Assembly: GCA_045654885.1 (NCBI GenBank)
Contig: JAZOOF010000004.1
Coordinates: 1 to 64,000, forward strand
Direction: 5' to 3'
DNA length: 64,000 nt
DNA from: HGM04593 sp045654885
GTDB lineage: Bacteria > Bacteroidota > Bacteroidia > Bacteroidales > Bacteroidaceae
The notes under the pieces are model-generated. The model did not search any database. It saw only the letters and a program-made list of their open reading frames with translations, and was not told the origin of the DNA. Shown here in pieces: positions 48,690 through 56,588 of the stretch; positions within the stretch are counted from its first letter, which is position 1, and every line of letters begins with the position of its first letter. A program made the position numbers and the translations under genes.

Positions 48690-48715
48690 CCCGGGGTGGC
48701 ATATACCACCCCGGG
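48690..48715 (-). other. GC-rich hairpin between the RND pump and PII-like genes
   Basis: The perfect 10-bp stem CCCGGGGTGG/CCACCCCGGG with a 6-base loop lies in the 59-bp gap. On the minus strand it is followed by AAATAAAAAGG and not by a T run, so it is more likely an RNA-stability, processing or translation element than a terminator. Confidence 0.55.
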
Positions 48716-48729
48716 GATGTGATTGATTC

Positions 48730-51700
48730 TTATTTCTTTGCGTTGATGAGCATCTCCTCGCTCTTGTGCTCGTTCCAGTACTGCTCAAGCTCGCGCTGCT
48801 CTTTGTGCTTCTTGCGGTTGCGCTTTATACCGTTGCTGCCGAAGATGCAGTACATTACCGGGGTATATACCAATGTCATGATTGTGGATATTGTGAGACC
48901 ACCGATAACGGCAACACCAAGCGGACGCCACATCTCGGAACCGACACCCTGGCTTGTTGCCAATGGTACCATACCAAGGATGGTGGTGAGGGTTGTCATG
49001 AGGATAGGACGCAAACGGCTGCGTGCGGCACGCACTGTTGCCGGGATGATACCCAGGCCGCGCTCACGCAACAGCATGGTGTAGTCAATGAGCACGATAC
49101 CGTTCTTAACTACGATACCGATGAGCATGATGGCACCAAGTATTGACATGATGTTCATTGTTGTGCCGGTGAGGTAGAGTGCAATCAATACACCGCTCAC
49201 TGCAAACGGAACGGAGAACATGATGATGAACGGATAGGTGAGCGACTCGAACTGTGCTGCCATTACAATGAATACCAACACGATAATGAGCAGGGCAAGT
49301 ACTCCCATCTCGGCATTTGACTCCATCTGGTCTTCATATGAACCTGCAATCTGTATCGAGTAACCGCTTGGAATGCTCATTTCGTCAACAATACCCATAC
49401 CGTATGCGACACCGTCACTGAGTGCAGCACCCGCTGCCAAAACTGCATCGACCTTTACGATACGTTCGCGGTCCTTACGCTCGATGGTTGGAGGCAGTTC
49501 GCGCTGAACAACCTTACCTACATCCTTGACGCGTACCTTGGTTCCGTTGTTTGAGTACAGGACAACATTCTCAATGTCGGCAAGGCTTGTACGGCTTTCG
49601 GGCTCAAAACGCACCTTTACGTCATACTCGTCACCATCCTCGCGGAAATATGTGGCAAGAGCACCATTGTATCTGTTGCGCAGGAATGTAGCAGCTGTGC
49701 TCAGGTTAAGACCATGCATCGCAAGCTTCTCGCGGTCGAAGTCAACCTGATACTCGGGCTGGTAATCGCTACGGCTTATGTTTACCTGTGAAATCAGAGG
49801 CGATTTCTCAAGGTTGCGGGCAAGCTCTTTTGACAAACTGTCAGTTACGGCAAAGTCATAACCATAGATTTCGAAAGTGGCTGCAACCTGTCCACCCATG
49901 CCGCCACCACCTGACTGCAGGTTAACGCGTGCAATTTCGGGGAATTTGTTCTTTATGTCGGCACGCATCTGGTCGCAGATTACAGAGAGACCCAATTCGC
50001 GCTCGGTAAGTGGAACGAACGAGAAGTTGAACTTTATGATGTGCGAGCCATTGGCACTCATTGACGCGAATGCGTTGTCCTCGTCGGCCTGTCCTACGGT
50101 GAAGTTACAAGCCTTCATGTCCTCGCCGTAGCGCTCCATCCACATGTTGGTAAGCTTGAGGGCAATCTCCTCGGCTCTCTCTACACGTGTTCCGATGGGG
50201 AGCTCCAGTGTCGCCGAAGCTCGTGCGCTATCCTGTGAAGGGAAGAACTCGCTCTTTATGTGCGGGAAAGTGAACAAGCTGGCAATGAATAGCGAGAAGC
50301 AGGCAATAAGTACTGTCCAACGGTGACGTACAGCCCAGTTAATTCGTTTTGCATACCAGTTGTCGAGCTTGTCGAGTGCACGTCCTATCGGGGTATAGAA
50401 GACCTTGAAGAACTTGCTCTGCTTCTTCTGCAGTTTAAGCATCTGCGAGCACATCATAGGGATAAGCGACAAAGCCGCGATTGTTGATACAATCATGATG
50501 ATACACATCATCCAACCCAACTGCTTGAACAATACACCGGCCATACCGTTAATCATTGTCAACGGGAAGAACACTGCAAGCATTGTGAGGGTTGAGGCTA
50601 CAACCGAGATTGCCACCTCGTTTGTTCCGTGTACGGCAGCACTCTTTGGACTTGAACCGCGCTCAATGTGTGTGGTGATGTTCTCAAGCACCACAATGGC
50701 ATCGTCCACAACGTTACCGATGGCGATACTCAAACAAGAGAGTGAAATGATGTTGAGTGAACCGTCTGAAACAAGCAGATAGATGAACGAAGCAATGAGC
50801 GAGAATGGGATGGTTATACCGATAATCACGGTTGCTCTCCATCGTCCAAGGAAGATGAATACCACCACCATCACGAATATCAATGCATATGCAATGGTTT
50901 CGGCAAGTGTCTTCACTGTCATCTTGATGTTCTCCGATGAGTCCATGATGACACCAATCTCAACATCCGATGGCAGGCGCTTCTGCAGTTCGGGCAGTTT
51001 CTCATATATCGAGTTGATAATCTCTACCGAGTTTCCGCCGGTCTGTTTCTGGATGATAATCATGGCACCGCTCTGGCCGTCAGTGAATGTCTTCTGTGCA
51101 CGCTCTTCTGTGCCATCGACAAGGCGGGCTATGTCCTTGAGATAGATGTTGGCACCGTTGTATGAACCTACAACAATGTCCAGCATCTCCTTGGGGCTTT
51201 TGAATTCGCCCTCTACACGCAATGCATAGGTGTTGTTACCTATGTCAAAGTTACCTCCGGGGATGTTCCTGTTCTCGGCACCTATTGCAGAGCTTACAGC
51301 CTCGACTGTGATGTTGTAGGCCTCCATCTTCTCGGGGTTCATGTAGATGTTTATCTCGCGCTTTGGAGCACCCGAGATAGATACTGTACCCACACCGTCA
51401 ATGCGCGCAAGCGGGTTGGCGATGTTGTCGTCAAGAATCTTGTACAGTGCAGGCATGCTCTCGTTGGCTTTGGCCGAGAGCATCATGATTGGCATCATGT
51501 CGGCCGAGAACTTGAAGATGATTGGGGTGCTGATTTCGTCTGGCAATGCCGATGATATCATGTCGAGCTTGTCGCGGACATCATTCGTCAAGTCATCGAT
51601 GTCATATCCGTATTCGAATTCAAGTGTGATGATTGAGATGTTCTCGCGTGAATTTGATGTGATGTGCTTGAGGTGTTCCACTGAGTTCAGTGTGTTCTCA

Positions 51701-51900
51701 AGCGGGCGTGTCACGTTGTTCTCAATGTCGGATGCACTCGCGCCGGAGTAGCTTGTGATAACCATCATTGTGTTGGTCTCGATATCCGGCATAAGGTCAA
51801 TTGGCAGCTTCGAGAATGAGAAGATACCGAATATTACAACCGCAATAAAGCATAGTGCGGTCATAATAGGCCTTTTTACAGCACTTTCATATAAACTCAT
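48730..51900 (-). CDS. RND efflux pump inner-membrane subunit (AcrB/HAE1-like)
   Basis: A 1056-residue proton-driven RND transporter with the usual twelve membrane segments and two large periplasmic loops. Family landmarks: N-terminal RPIMTALCFIAVVIFGIFSFSKLPIDLMPDIE, then SENIKMTVKTLAETIAYALIFVMVVVFIFLGRWRATVIIGITIPFSLIASFI before the central membrane block. Next come SIAIGNVVDDAIVVLENI with the essential Asp pair of the proton relay, and later MLIGIVVKNGIVLIDY. It exports toxic compounds or lipids with its adaptor and TolC partner encoded directly upstream. The operon is headed by a TetR repressor. The substrate is not deducible. Confidence 0.95.
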   Translation of the reverse strand: MSLYESAVKRPIMTALCFIAVVIFGIFSFSKLPIDLMPDIETNTMMVITSYSGASASDIENNVTRPLENTLNSVEHLKHITSNSRENISIITLEFEYGYDIDDLTNDVRDKLDMISSALPDEISTPIIFKFSADMMPIMMLSAKANESMPALYKILDDNIANPLARIDGVGTVSISGAPKREINIYMNPEKMEAYNITVEAVSSAIGAENRNIPGGNFDIGNNTYALRVEGEFKSPKEMLDIVVGSYNGANIYLKDIARLVDGTEERAQKTFTDGQSGAMIIIQKQTGGNSVEIINSIYEKLPELQKRLPSDVEIGVIMDSSENIKMTVKTLAETIAYALIFVMVVVFIFLGRWRATVIIGITIPFSLIASFIYLLVSDGSLNIISLSCLSIAIGNVVDDAIVVLENITTHIERGSSPKSAAVHGTNEVAISVVASTLTMLAVFFPLTMINGMAGVLFKQLGWMMCIIMIVSTIAALSLIPMMCSQMLKLQKKQSKFFKVFYTPIGRALDKLDNWYAKRINWAVRHRWTVLIACFSLFIASLFTFPHIKSEFFPSQDSARASATLELPIGTRVERAEEIALKLTNMWMERYGEDMKACNFTVGQADEDNAFASMSANGSHIIKFNFSFVPLTERELGLSVICDQMRADIKNKFPEIARVNLQSGGGGMGGQVAATFEIYGYDFAVTDSLSKELARNLEKSPLISQVNISRSDYQPEYQVDFDREKLAMHGLNLSTAATFLRNRYNGALATYFREDGDEYDVKVRFEPESRTSLADIENVVLYSNNGTKVRVKDVGKVVQRELPPTIERKDRERIVKVDAVLAAGAALSDGVAYGMGIVDEMSIPSGYSIQIAGSYEDQMESNAEMGVLALLIIVLVFIVMAAQFESLTYPFIIMFSVPFAVSGVLIALYLTGTTMNIMSILGAIMLIGIVVKNGIVLIDYTMLLRERGLGIIPATVRAARSRLRPILMTTLTTILGMVPLATSQGVGSEMWRPLGVAVIGGLTISTIMTLVYTPVMYCIFGSNGIKRNRKKHKEQRELEQYWNEHKSEEMLINAKK

Positions 51901-51923
51901 ATTGTCTTGTTTTAATATGTTTC

Positions 51924-52937
51924 TTATTCAATTACTTCAACTTCAATGCCGTTGGCAAGGCTCTCCTTTCCTGCAACGACAACCTGTGAACCGGGAGCAA
52001 TTCCTGAAAGAACCTCATAACGGTTGCCCATGCGACGGCCAAGCTCAACCTTGTTATTGGTTACTTTGCCATTTTCGTATGTGTATACATAGTAGTCGCC
52101 ACTGCCGGCCTGCTTTATTACGGCCTGGTCGGGAACAACCACGTGCTCTTTTGTGCCGAAGTTGACAACAGCCTTGCCGAACATTCCGGGACGTATCTTC
52201 AAATCCTTGTTAGCCACAGAAATCTCGACAGGGAATGTGTGCGATGCAGCAGAGATGGTGGGGTAGATGATGTCGATGTTGCCCTTGAACTCCTCGTCGC
52301 CATAGGCCTCGAATGTGAGTGTCACGTCAAGGTTCTTGTTTGTCATTGCATAGTATGACTCGCTGACGTTTATTTTCATCTTTACAGGTGAAATCTGCTC
52401 GACAACGAGAATCGCCTGTCCGCCATACATGTCACCGTCGTCATAGTTACGTGCGGTAATCACACCGTCGATGGGGCATATGAGCATTGTGTTCTCGGTG
52501 CGGCTGTCAAGGGTCTTCTTTGTCACATCCAACTGAGTTTTTGCATTCTCATAGTCGGCCTTTGCAATACCGCCCACTCTGTAAAGTTCTTCAATGCGCT
52601 CAAAGTCCCTCTTCTGGAACTCATACTGCAAGTGCAGTTTGTCTAGGTCTTTTGCATCAAGCTGTACAAGTTTGTCGCCCTTCTTTACATTGTCACCTAC
52701 CTCAACAAAAATCTTCTCGATACGCAGGGGTGAGTTGGGGATGATGCTGTTCTTGACCTTTGCCTCAACTGTTGTAGGGTACTCTTCCAACTGTGCTACA
52801 GCCTCTGTTGTAACGGTAGCAACCTTAACCTTGGGATTCTCTACTGTTGTTACGGTTGTGGCAGTCTCTTCTGTCTTTGCACAGGCACACAACAGCACGG
52901 TTGCAGCCATGGCAATGAATTTCAAATTCTTTTTCAT
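51924..52937 (-). CDS. RND efflux periplasmic adaptor (membrane fusion protein)
   Basis: A 337-residue lipoprotein-like adaptor that joins the RND pump to TolC. The signal sequence KKNLKFIAMAATVLLCACAK has a lipobox with Cys17/Cys19. The lipoyl/barrel-sandwich part contains PNSPLRIEKIFVEVGDNVKKGDKLVQLDAKDLDKL and the other half TENTMLICPIDGVITARNYDDGDMYGG. These flank a short coiled coil (LHLQYEFQKRDFERIEELYRVGGIAKADYENAKTQLDVTKKTLD). The beta-barrel and membrane-proximal domains follow, ending in PGSQVVVAGKESLANGIEVEV. It is 18 bp after the tolC gene and 23 bp before the pump gene. Confidence 0.93.
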   Translation of the reverse strand: MKKNLKFIAMAATVLLCACAKTEETATTVTTVENPKVKVATVTTEAVAQLEEYPTTVEAKVKNSIIPNSPLRIEKIFVEVGDNVKKGDKLVQLDAKDLDKLHLQYEFQKRDFERIEELYRVGGIAKADYENAKTQLDVTKKTLDSRTENTMLICPIDGVITARNYDDGDMYGGQAILVVEQISPVKMKINVSESYYAMTNKNLDVTLTFEAYGDEEFKGNIDIIYPTISAASHTFPVEISVANKDLKIRPGMFGKAVVNFGTKEHVVVPDQAVIKQAGSGDYYVYTYENGKVTNNKVELGRRMGNRYEVLSGIAPGSQVVVAGKESLANGIEVEVIE

Positions 52938-52955
52938 AGGTCTGTATTTTTTTAT

Positions 52956-54287
52956 TTATTCTTTTCCAAGTACTTTGTTCAAATCGGATTTTGCAACCAG
53001 GTAGTCATAGATTGTGTTGTTGTATGACAATCTTGTGTTGGTGAGTGAAACCTGTGAGTTTGTAAGCTCAAGGATTGTGCCCTTGCCCACATCGTAACGC
53101 TTCTGGCTTATTTCGAGTCCCTTCTCGGCAAGCTCTACCGCAGCCTTGTTGCTCTGCAGCTGCTCGGCGCTTGCAGACATGTTGTCCACAAAACTCTGTG
53201 CCTGCATGTTCAGCATGCGCTCGGTGTTTATTCTTGTCTCGGCAAGCTGCTGCTGCTGTATCTTGTTTGTCTTGAGGCTTGTGAAGTTGCCGGCCTTGTA
53301 GAGCGGAATACTGAGCGACAGGGTGATTGTGGCAGCGTCGCTCCAGTTATATTTGCCAATGTTCCAGTTTGTATTTGAGATTGACTGGTACTGGTAGTTG
53401 CCGACAAGTGCAAGTGTAGGCTGGAACGATGTGTTCAGCATCTTGTACTGCTTGTGCAAGAGCTCGCCCTGCATGTCAATCTGCTTCAATGACGAGTTGT
53501 TGCTGAGGTCAATCTCCGCTTTCAGTGCGTTGGCAATTTCCTCCTCATAGTTCTTGAGGTTATCGGCAATGACAAACTTCACGTCGGCAGTGATTCCCAT
53601 GAGTACTTTCAACTGTAGCTGTGCAAGTTCAACGCCGTTCTTGCCGCTTACAACCGATGGCCATGCGTTGTTCTTCTGAACCTCGGCGCTGATTTTGTCA
53701 TACTCGCTCACGCGTCCCTGCTCATACATCTTGTTCACGATGTCGAAGTTCGCCTTTGCAAGTTCGTAGTTCTCGTTGAGCACCTCGTATGAATCCTGTG
53801 CAAGCATCAGCTGGTAGTATGCTTTTGTCACCTGGTTTATGAGGTCGAGCTTTGAGCCGCGGCTCTTTTCGAGTGCGAGCTGCAGGTCGCTTTCGGAGAG
53901 GCTCATGGCCTTGTATACGGCGGGAGCATAGAGCGGTATGGCAACCTGTAGTCCTGCGTTCCAGGTGTTCGAGTCGTCCTTACCCATCTTAATCTCCATT
54001 GTCTGGCCGCCCATGTCCATTTTCATAGAGGCAACCTGGATGTTATACTGGATTGCACCATCGAGGCTTGCCTGTGGCAAGAGGTTCTGCCATGCCTCGG
54101 TCTTTGCAATCTGTTTCAGTTCAATGTCTTTCTCGGCAACCCTCATTGTGGGGTTGTCGCTCAATGCAAGCTCAATAGCCTTGTCGAGCGTAATCTGCAT
54201 TGTAGGAGTGTTCTCCTGTGCTTTTGCTGTCACGGAGAATAGTGTCAACAATGCAACAACTGTCATTAATCGCATCTTCATCTTCAT
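52956..54287 (-). CDS. TolC-family outer-membrane efflux protein
   Basis: A 443-residue outer-membrane channel protein. Signal peptide KMRLMTVVALLTLFSVTAKAQ. Two repeats, each of long helices and short strands, are visible: MQITLDKAIELALSDNPTMRVAEKDIELKQIAKTEAWQNLLPQASLDG and, in the second half, NSSLKQIDMQGELLHKQYKMLNTSFQPTLALVGNYQYQS. The end GKGTILELTNSQVSLTNTRLSYNNTIYDYLVAKSDLNKVLG is typical for the family. It forms the exit duct of the pump together with the adaptor and RND subunits encoded downstream. The start lies 2 bp after the tetR stop, so these genes form one operon. Confidence 0.93.
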   Translation of the reverse strand: MKMKMRLMTVVALLTLFSVTAKAQENTPTMQITLDKAIELALSDNPTMRVAEKDIELKQIAKTEAWQNLLPQASLDGAIQYNIQVASMKMDMGGQTMEIKMGKDDSNTWNAGLQVAIPLYAPAVYKAMSLSESDLQLALEKSRGSKLDLINQVTKAYYQLMLAQDSYEVLNENYELAKANFDIVNKMYEQGRVSEYDKISAEVQKNNAWPSVVSGKNGVELAQLQLKVLMGITADVKFVIADNLKNYEEEIANALKAEIDLSNNSSLKQIDMQGELLHKQYKMLNTSFQPTLALVGNYQYQSISNTNWNIGKYNWSDAATITLSLSIPLYKAGNFTSLKTNKIQQQQLAETRINTERMLNMQAQSFVDNMSASAEQLQSNKAAVELAEKGLEISQKRYDVGKGTILELTNSQVSLTNTRLSYNNTIYDYLVAKSDLNKVLGKE

Positions 54288-54289
54288 AA

Positions 54290-54937
54290 CTATTCAATTT
54301 TTATTTCGTTTTCTTTAAGATAATCTTCTATAATCTGTTGCCCTCTGGGTGTCGATATTCCTCTCAGGTAAAAAAGGAAAAGTTTGCGTCCCAGTTCATC
54401 AAGTGTGTATTTGCTCAGTTCGGTGTGTCCTTTCTGCAGTTTTACCTCGAGTATCGTCGTGAGGTCTCGCTTCAGGATGAATGTGAGAATTTCAAAGTCG
54501 GCATCCTCGCGGAAGAGTCCCTGTTGTCTTCCCATCTCCATCCAAGCCGTGAATTTTTTTGCATTCTGTTTCTCCTTGTTCTGTTTCTCCTTGCATATCT
54601 CGGGATATTTGCCAAGTTCTGAAAAGAATTTGTTGTTGACTTTCTTCAATAACTCGAAATGGAGGTTGAATAGCTTCAAAATTATTTCAAGGATGTGCGA
54701 CGAACCGCGGATAATCTCCTTTCCCCTTTCACGCATCTGTTCATGTTGGAATTTCAAGACCTCGTGCAGCAACTGCTCCTTGTCGTTGAAAAGTTCGTAT
54801 ATTGTTCGTTTCGATATTGACAGCTCGGCAGCAATGTCATCCATCTTCACGTCCTTTATGCCACGTTCAATGAAAAGTTCGTGCGCCGCTTCAACAATCT
54901 GGTTCTGTATCTCCTTTTTCGTGTTGTTCTCCTTCAC
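54290..54937 (-). CDS. TetR-family transcriptional regulator of the RND operon
   Basis: A 215-residue repressor. The N-terminal helix-turn-helix reads IQNQIVEAAHELFIERGIKDVKMDDIAAELSISKRTIYELFNDKEQLLHEVL (residues about 10-61), the standard TetR pattern. The C-terminal ligand domain is all helical (ILKLFNLHFELLKKVNNKFFSELGKYPEICKE...). It is the first gene of the operon followed by tolC, adaptor, pump and PII-like genes. It most likely represses its own promoter, where a consensus -7 element lies 28 bases upstream of the ATG. The inducing compound is unknown. Confidence 0.93.
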   Translation of the reverse strand: MKENNTKKEIQNQIVEAAHELFIERGIKDVKMDDIAAELSISKRTIYELFNDKEQLLHEVLKFQHEQMRERGKEIIRGSSHILEIILKLFNLHFELLKKVNNKFFSELGKYPEICKEKQNKEKQNAKKFTAWMEMGRQQGLFREDADFEILTFILKRDLTTILEVKLQKGHTELSKYTLDELGRKLFLFYLRGISTPRGQQIIEDYLKENEIKIE

Positions 54938-54964
54938 TTTTTATCCCTAAATTATTTCACCATG

Positions 54965-54972
54965 CAAAGATA
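54965..54972 (-). promoter_or_regulatory. -7 promoter element of the tetR-RND operon (TATCTTTG)
   Basis: TATCTTTG on the minus strand is an exact consensus match upstream of tetR. It argues against the plus-strand frame that crosses this stretch (54881-55192). Confidence 0.65.
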
Positions 54973-55072
54973 CTATGAAAACTTTGTTGCTGCAAAAAGT
55001 TTTCCTGTAAATTACGGAAATTTTTCAATATTTAACTTTTTGAATATTTGGTTTGTATTTTGTGCTGTAAAA

Positions 55073-55192
55073 ATGGACAAATGTGCTTGTAATATGGTAC
55101 TTATGGGTTTCTTGCTGATATTCGCCGTTCGTCTGCTTGCAATAACTGTGACATTCTCTATTGAAGAAAAAAAGTGTTATTTACCTTGCTAA
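55073..55192 (+). CDS. Possible 39-residue small membrane protein
   Basis: ATG 55073 opens a short frame beginning MDKCACNMVLMGFLLIFAVRLLAITVTF and ending KKCYLPC. It has one hydrophobic segment (about residues 8-27) and four Cys placed towards its ends. Nothing recognisable lies in it. An imperfect -7-like TAACTTTT precedes it by 40 bases. It could be a small membrane peptide or chance; conservation would decide. Confidence 0.2.
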   Translation: MDKCACNMVLMGFLLIFAVRLLAITVTFSIEEKKCYLPC

Positions 55193-55260
55193 TCAATTCA
55201 AGATATTTATTGTAGAGTGCGGTATTTGAAATCATCTGCCATGAATTAATGGATAAAGTC

Positions 55261-55292
55261 TTGTTGTTCCCACATTTTTTACTATACCTTTG
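55261..55292 (+). promoter_or_regulatory. Promoter of the small exported-protein gene
   Basis: TTG (55264-55266) and TACCTTTG (55285-55292) are 18 bases apart, a good Bacteroides-type promoter. The ATG at 55337 follows 44 bases later. The longer frame start at 55310 would add residues before the signal peptide. Confidence 0.6.
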
Positions 55293-55336
55293 TGCAAACC
55301 ATTTGAATATTGGGTTGTTATATAAAGTTTTGTGAT

Positions 55337-55894
55337 ATGAAAAGATTAATTTTCCTGTGTGTGGCCTTCGCGGCTTTTTTTGCAACAGTAAACGCGCAAA
55401 ATGTTCAAACGCCGTCATTCGAAAAACACAATCAATGGATGCTTTCGGGAAGATATGTTGCTCCGGTTGGAGTAGGTGTTGACGCTATTTACGGAAGGCA
55501 ATTTACCCCTATAGTATTCTTGGGAGTCGGTTTAGGTTTCGATGTTTATTTTAACTATATAGGCAAATCTTCGGCAGGATGGACCGATAAGGATGGAAAT
55601 TATCATTACGAGGAGTACGGTCCTTGGCAAACATGTACGTATATTCCGGTATATGCCGACCTGCAACTCAATTTTTCACGCAAACCGGCGCCAATGTTCG
55701 CCGAAATTAAACTTGGTTTAGGTATGGGCCAGCTTCATCTGGAGGGCTTGTGTGTTCAAGCCGGTTTGGCTTTAGGCAAGAGATTTATGTTGAAGAACAA
55801 TCATCTGTTAAATGTAAAAATCGGTGCAGACTTTGCAAGGGGACCTTGGTACGCCTATATGCCGCTTTATTTGAGCGTCGGTTACCAGTTCTGA
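55337..55894 (+). CDS. Small exported beta-barrel-like protein
   Basis: A 185-residue exported protein. The signal peptide KRLIFLCVAFAAFFATVNAQ is followed by KHNQWMLSGRYVAPVGVGVDAIYGRQFTPIVFLGVGLGFDVYFNYIG, a run of Gly-rich amphipathic strands. Further strands are YIPVYADLQLNFSRKPAPMFAEIKLGLGMG and QAGLALGKRFMLKNNHLLNVKIGADF, and the chain ends in Phe (SVGYQF). This is what an eight-stranded outer-membrane barrel would look like. The gene has its own promoter and terminator and is not in an operon. I do not recognise a named family. Its codons are a little more AT-rich than those of the neighbours. Confidence 0.65.
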   Translation: MKRLIFLCVAFAAFFATVNAQNVQTPSFEKHNQWMLSGRYVAPVGVGVDAIYGRQFTPIVFLGVGLGFDVYFNYIGKSSAGWTDKDGNYHYEEYGPWQTCTYIPVYADLQLNFSRKPAPMFAEIKLGLGMGQLHLEGLCVQAGLALGKRFMLKNNHLLNVKIGADFARGPWYAYMPLYLSVGYQF

Positions 55895-56014
55895 TTAACT
55901 GCGCAACGTTCAAATGCTGAGTGAGGTAGAAATATCAAAATCGTGATTACAAGATATTTAGCTTTGCTCTGTACAAACAATTTTTGGGTCAACATCTATA
56001 TTGTTGCCTGATTA

Positions 56015-56057
56015 AATCAAAAGAATCGGGAATGAGAGTTTCCGATTCTTTTGATTT
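56015..56057 (+). terminator. Terminator downstream of the small exported-protein gene
   Basis: AATCAAAAGAATCGG pairs with its complement at 56042-56056 (15 bp), followed by TTGTTTGTTCTTT. It lies 120 bases after the stop codon. Confidence 0.6.
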
Positions 56058-56127
56058 TGTTTGTTCTTTATCTTTCTTTTTGCAATCTGCACTATCGTGC
56101 GACCTGTTGCTGCTCGGCTTGTCGATT

Positions 56128-56170
56128 CTTTCTTGAAAAAATTATTCCTCTAATAATTTTTTCAAGAAAG
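56128..56170 (-). terminator. 19-bp hairpin overlapping the end of the 56142-56576 gene
   Basis: CTTTCTTGAAAAAATTATT and its exact complement (56128-56146, 56152-56170) with a 5-base loop. The hairpin covers the last codons and the stop of the gene at 56142. On the minus strand the 3' arm contains a TTTTTT run. It probably terminates the secA transcript from within the coding end. Confidence 0.65.
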
Positions 56171-56576
56171 AATTCATCTCCTCGTCAAAGCCTTCTAAGA
56201 GGTCGGCGCTGAGGATGAGCGTGTCGTCGTCAATGATAAGCAGGTCTACAATGGACTGTCCGTCCTCGTCGGTGAGTACAAAAGAGTAGGGCTTTACGAT
56301 GTTGAGGCTGTCGAATGCTCCTTCTCGGTGCATCTTCGTGAGCAGGCTCTGCAGCTCCTTCTCATACACCTCCTCGTTGTGTTCACCCTCCCATTCTTTA
56401 ATATGTACGCGCGCGATGAGCGCATCGTCATCGTCAAAGACTGTGAGTTCGCCGTTTTCTCCGTTTATCCTGATGTGGAAATCGGTGACATTGCTCTCCT
56501 CTGCAGAAATGTATTTGCTCACCATTTTTGTGATGGCATTCTGCAGCATCTCTCTTGTTTCTCTGCTTAGTGACAT
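56142..56576 (-). CDS. Small acidic protein downstream of secA
   Basis: A 144-residue cytoplasmic protein without signal peptide or membrane segment, rich in Asp and Glu. The first part (SLSRETREMLQNAITKMVSKYISAEESNVTDFHIRINGENGELTVFDDDDALIARVHIKEWE) and the second (IVKPYSFVLTDEDGQSIVDLLIIDDDTLILSADLLEGFDEEMNSFLKKLLEE) look like two alpha/beta halves. It starts 12 bp after the secA stop in the same operon, so it could assist SecA or protein export. I do not recognise a family. A perfect 19-bp hairpin overlaps its 3' end. Confidence 0.6.
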   Translation of the reverse strand: MSLSRETREMLQNAITKMVSKYISAEESNVTDFHIRINGENGELTVFDDDDALIARVHIKEWEGEHNEEVYEKELQSLLTKMHREGAFDSLNIVKPYSFVLTDEDGQSIVDLLIIDDDTLILSADLLEGFDEEMNSFLKKLLEE

Positions 56577-56588
56577 ATCCTCTGTGTT

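Larger units (their letters stand above)
54973..55336. other. Mostly non-coding stretch between tetR and a small exported-protein gene
   Basis: An AT-rich region of about 360 bases. It holds the promoter of the gene at 55337 and one possible 39-codon plus-strand frame at 55073-55192. Longer frames on either strand here run through promoter elements and show no family features. Confidence 0.5.

Noticed and set aside
54881..55192. 103-codon plus-strand frame across the tetR promoter
   Set aside because: It overlaps the tetR start and its consensus -7 element. Only the last 39 codons from ATG 55073 were kept, as a low-confidence small ORF.
55158..55418. 86-codon minus-strand frame over the promoter and signal peptide of the gene at 55337
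   Set aside because: It is antisense to a good promoter and to a signal peptide, and has no features of its own.
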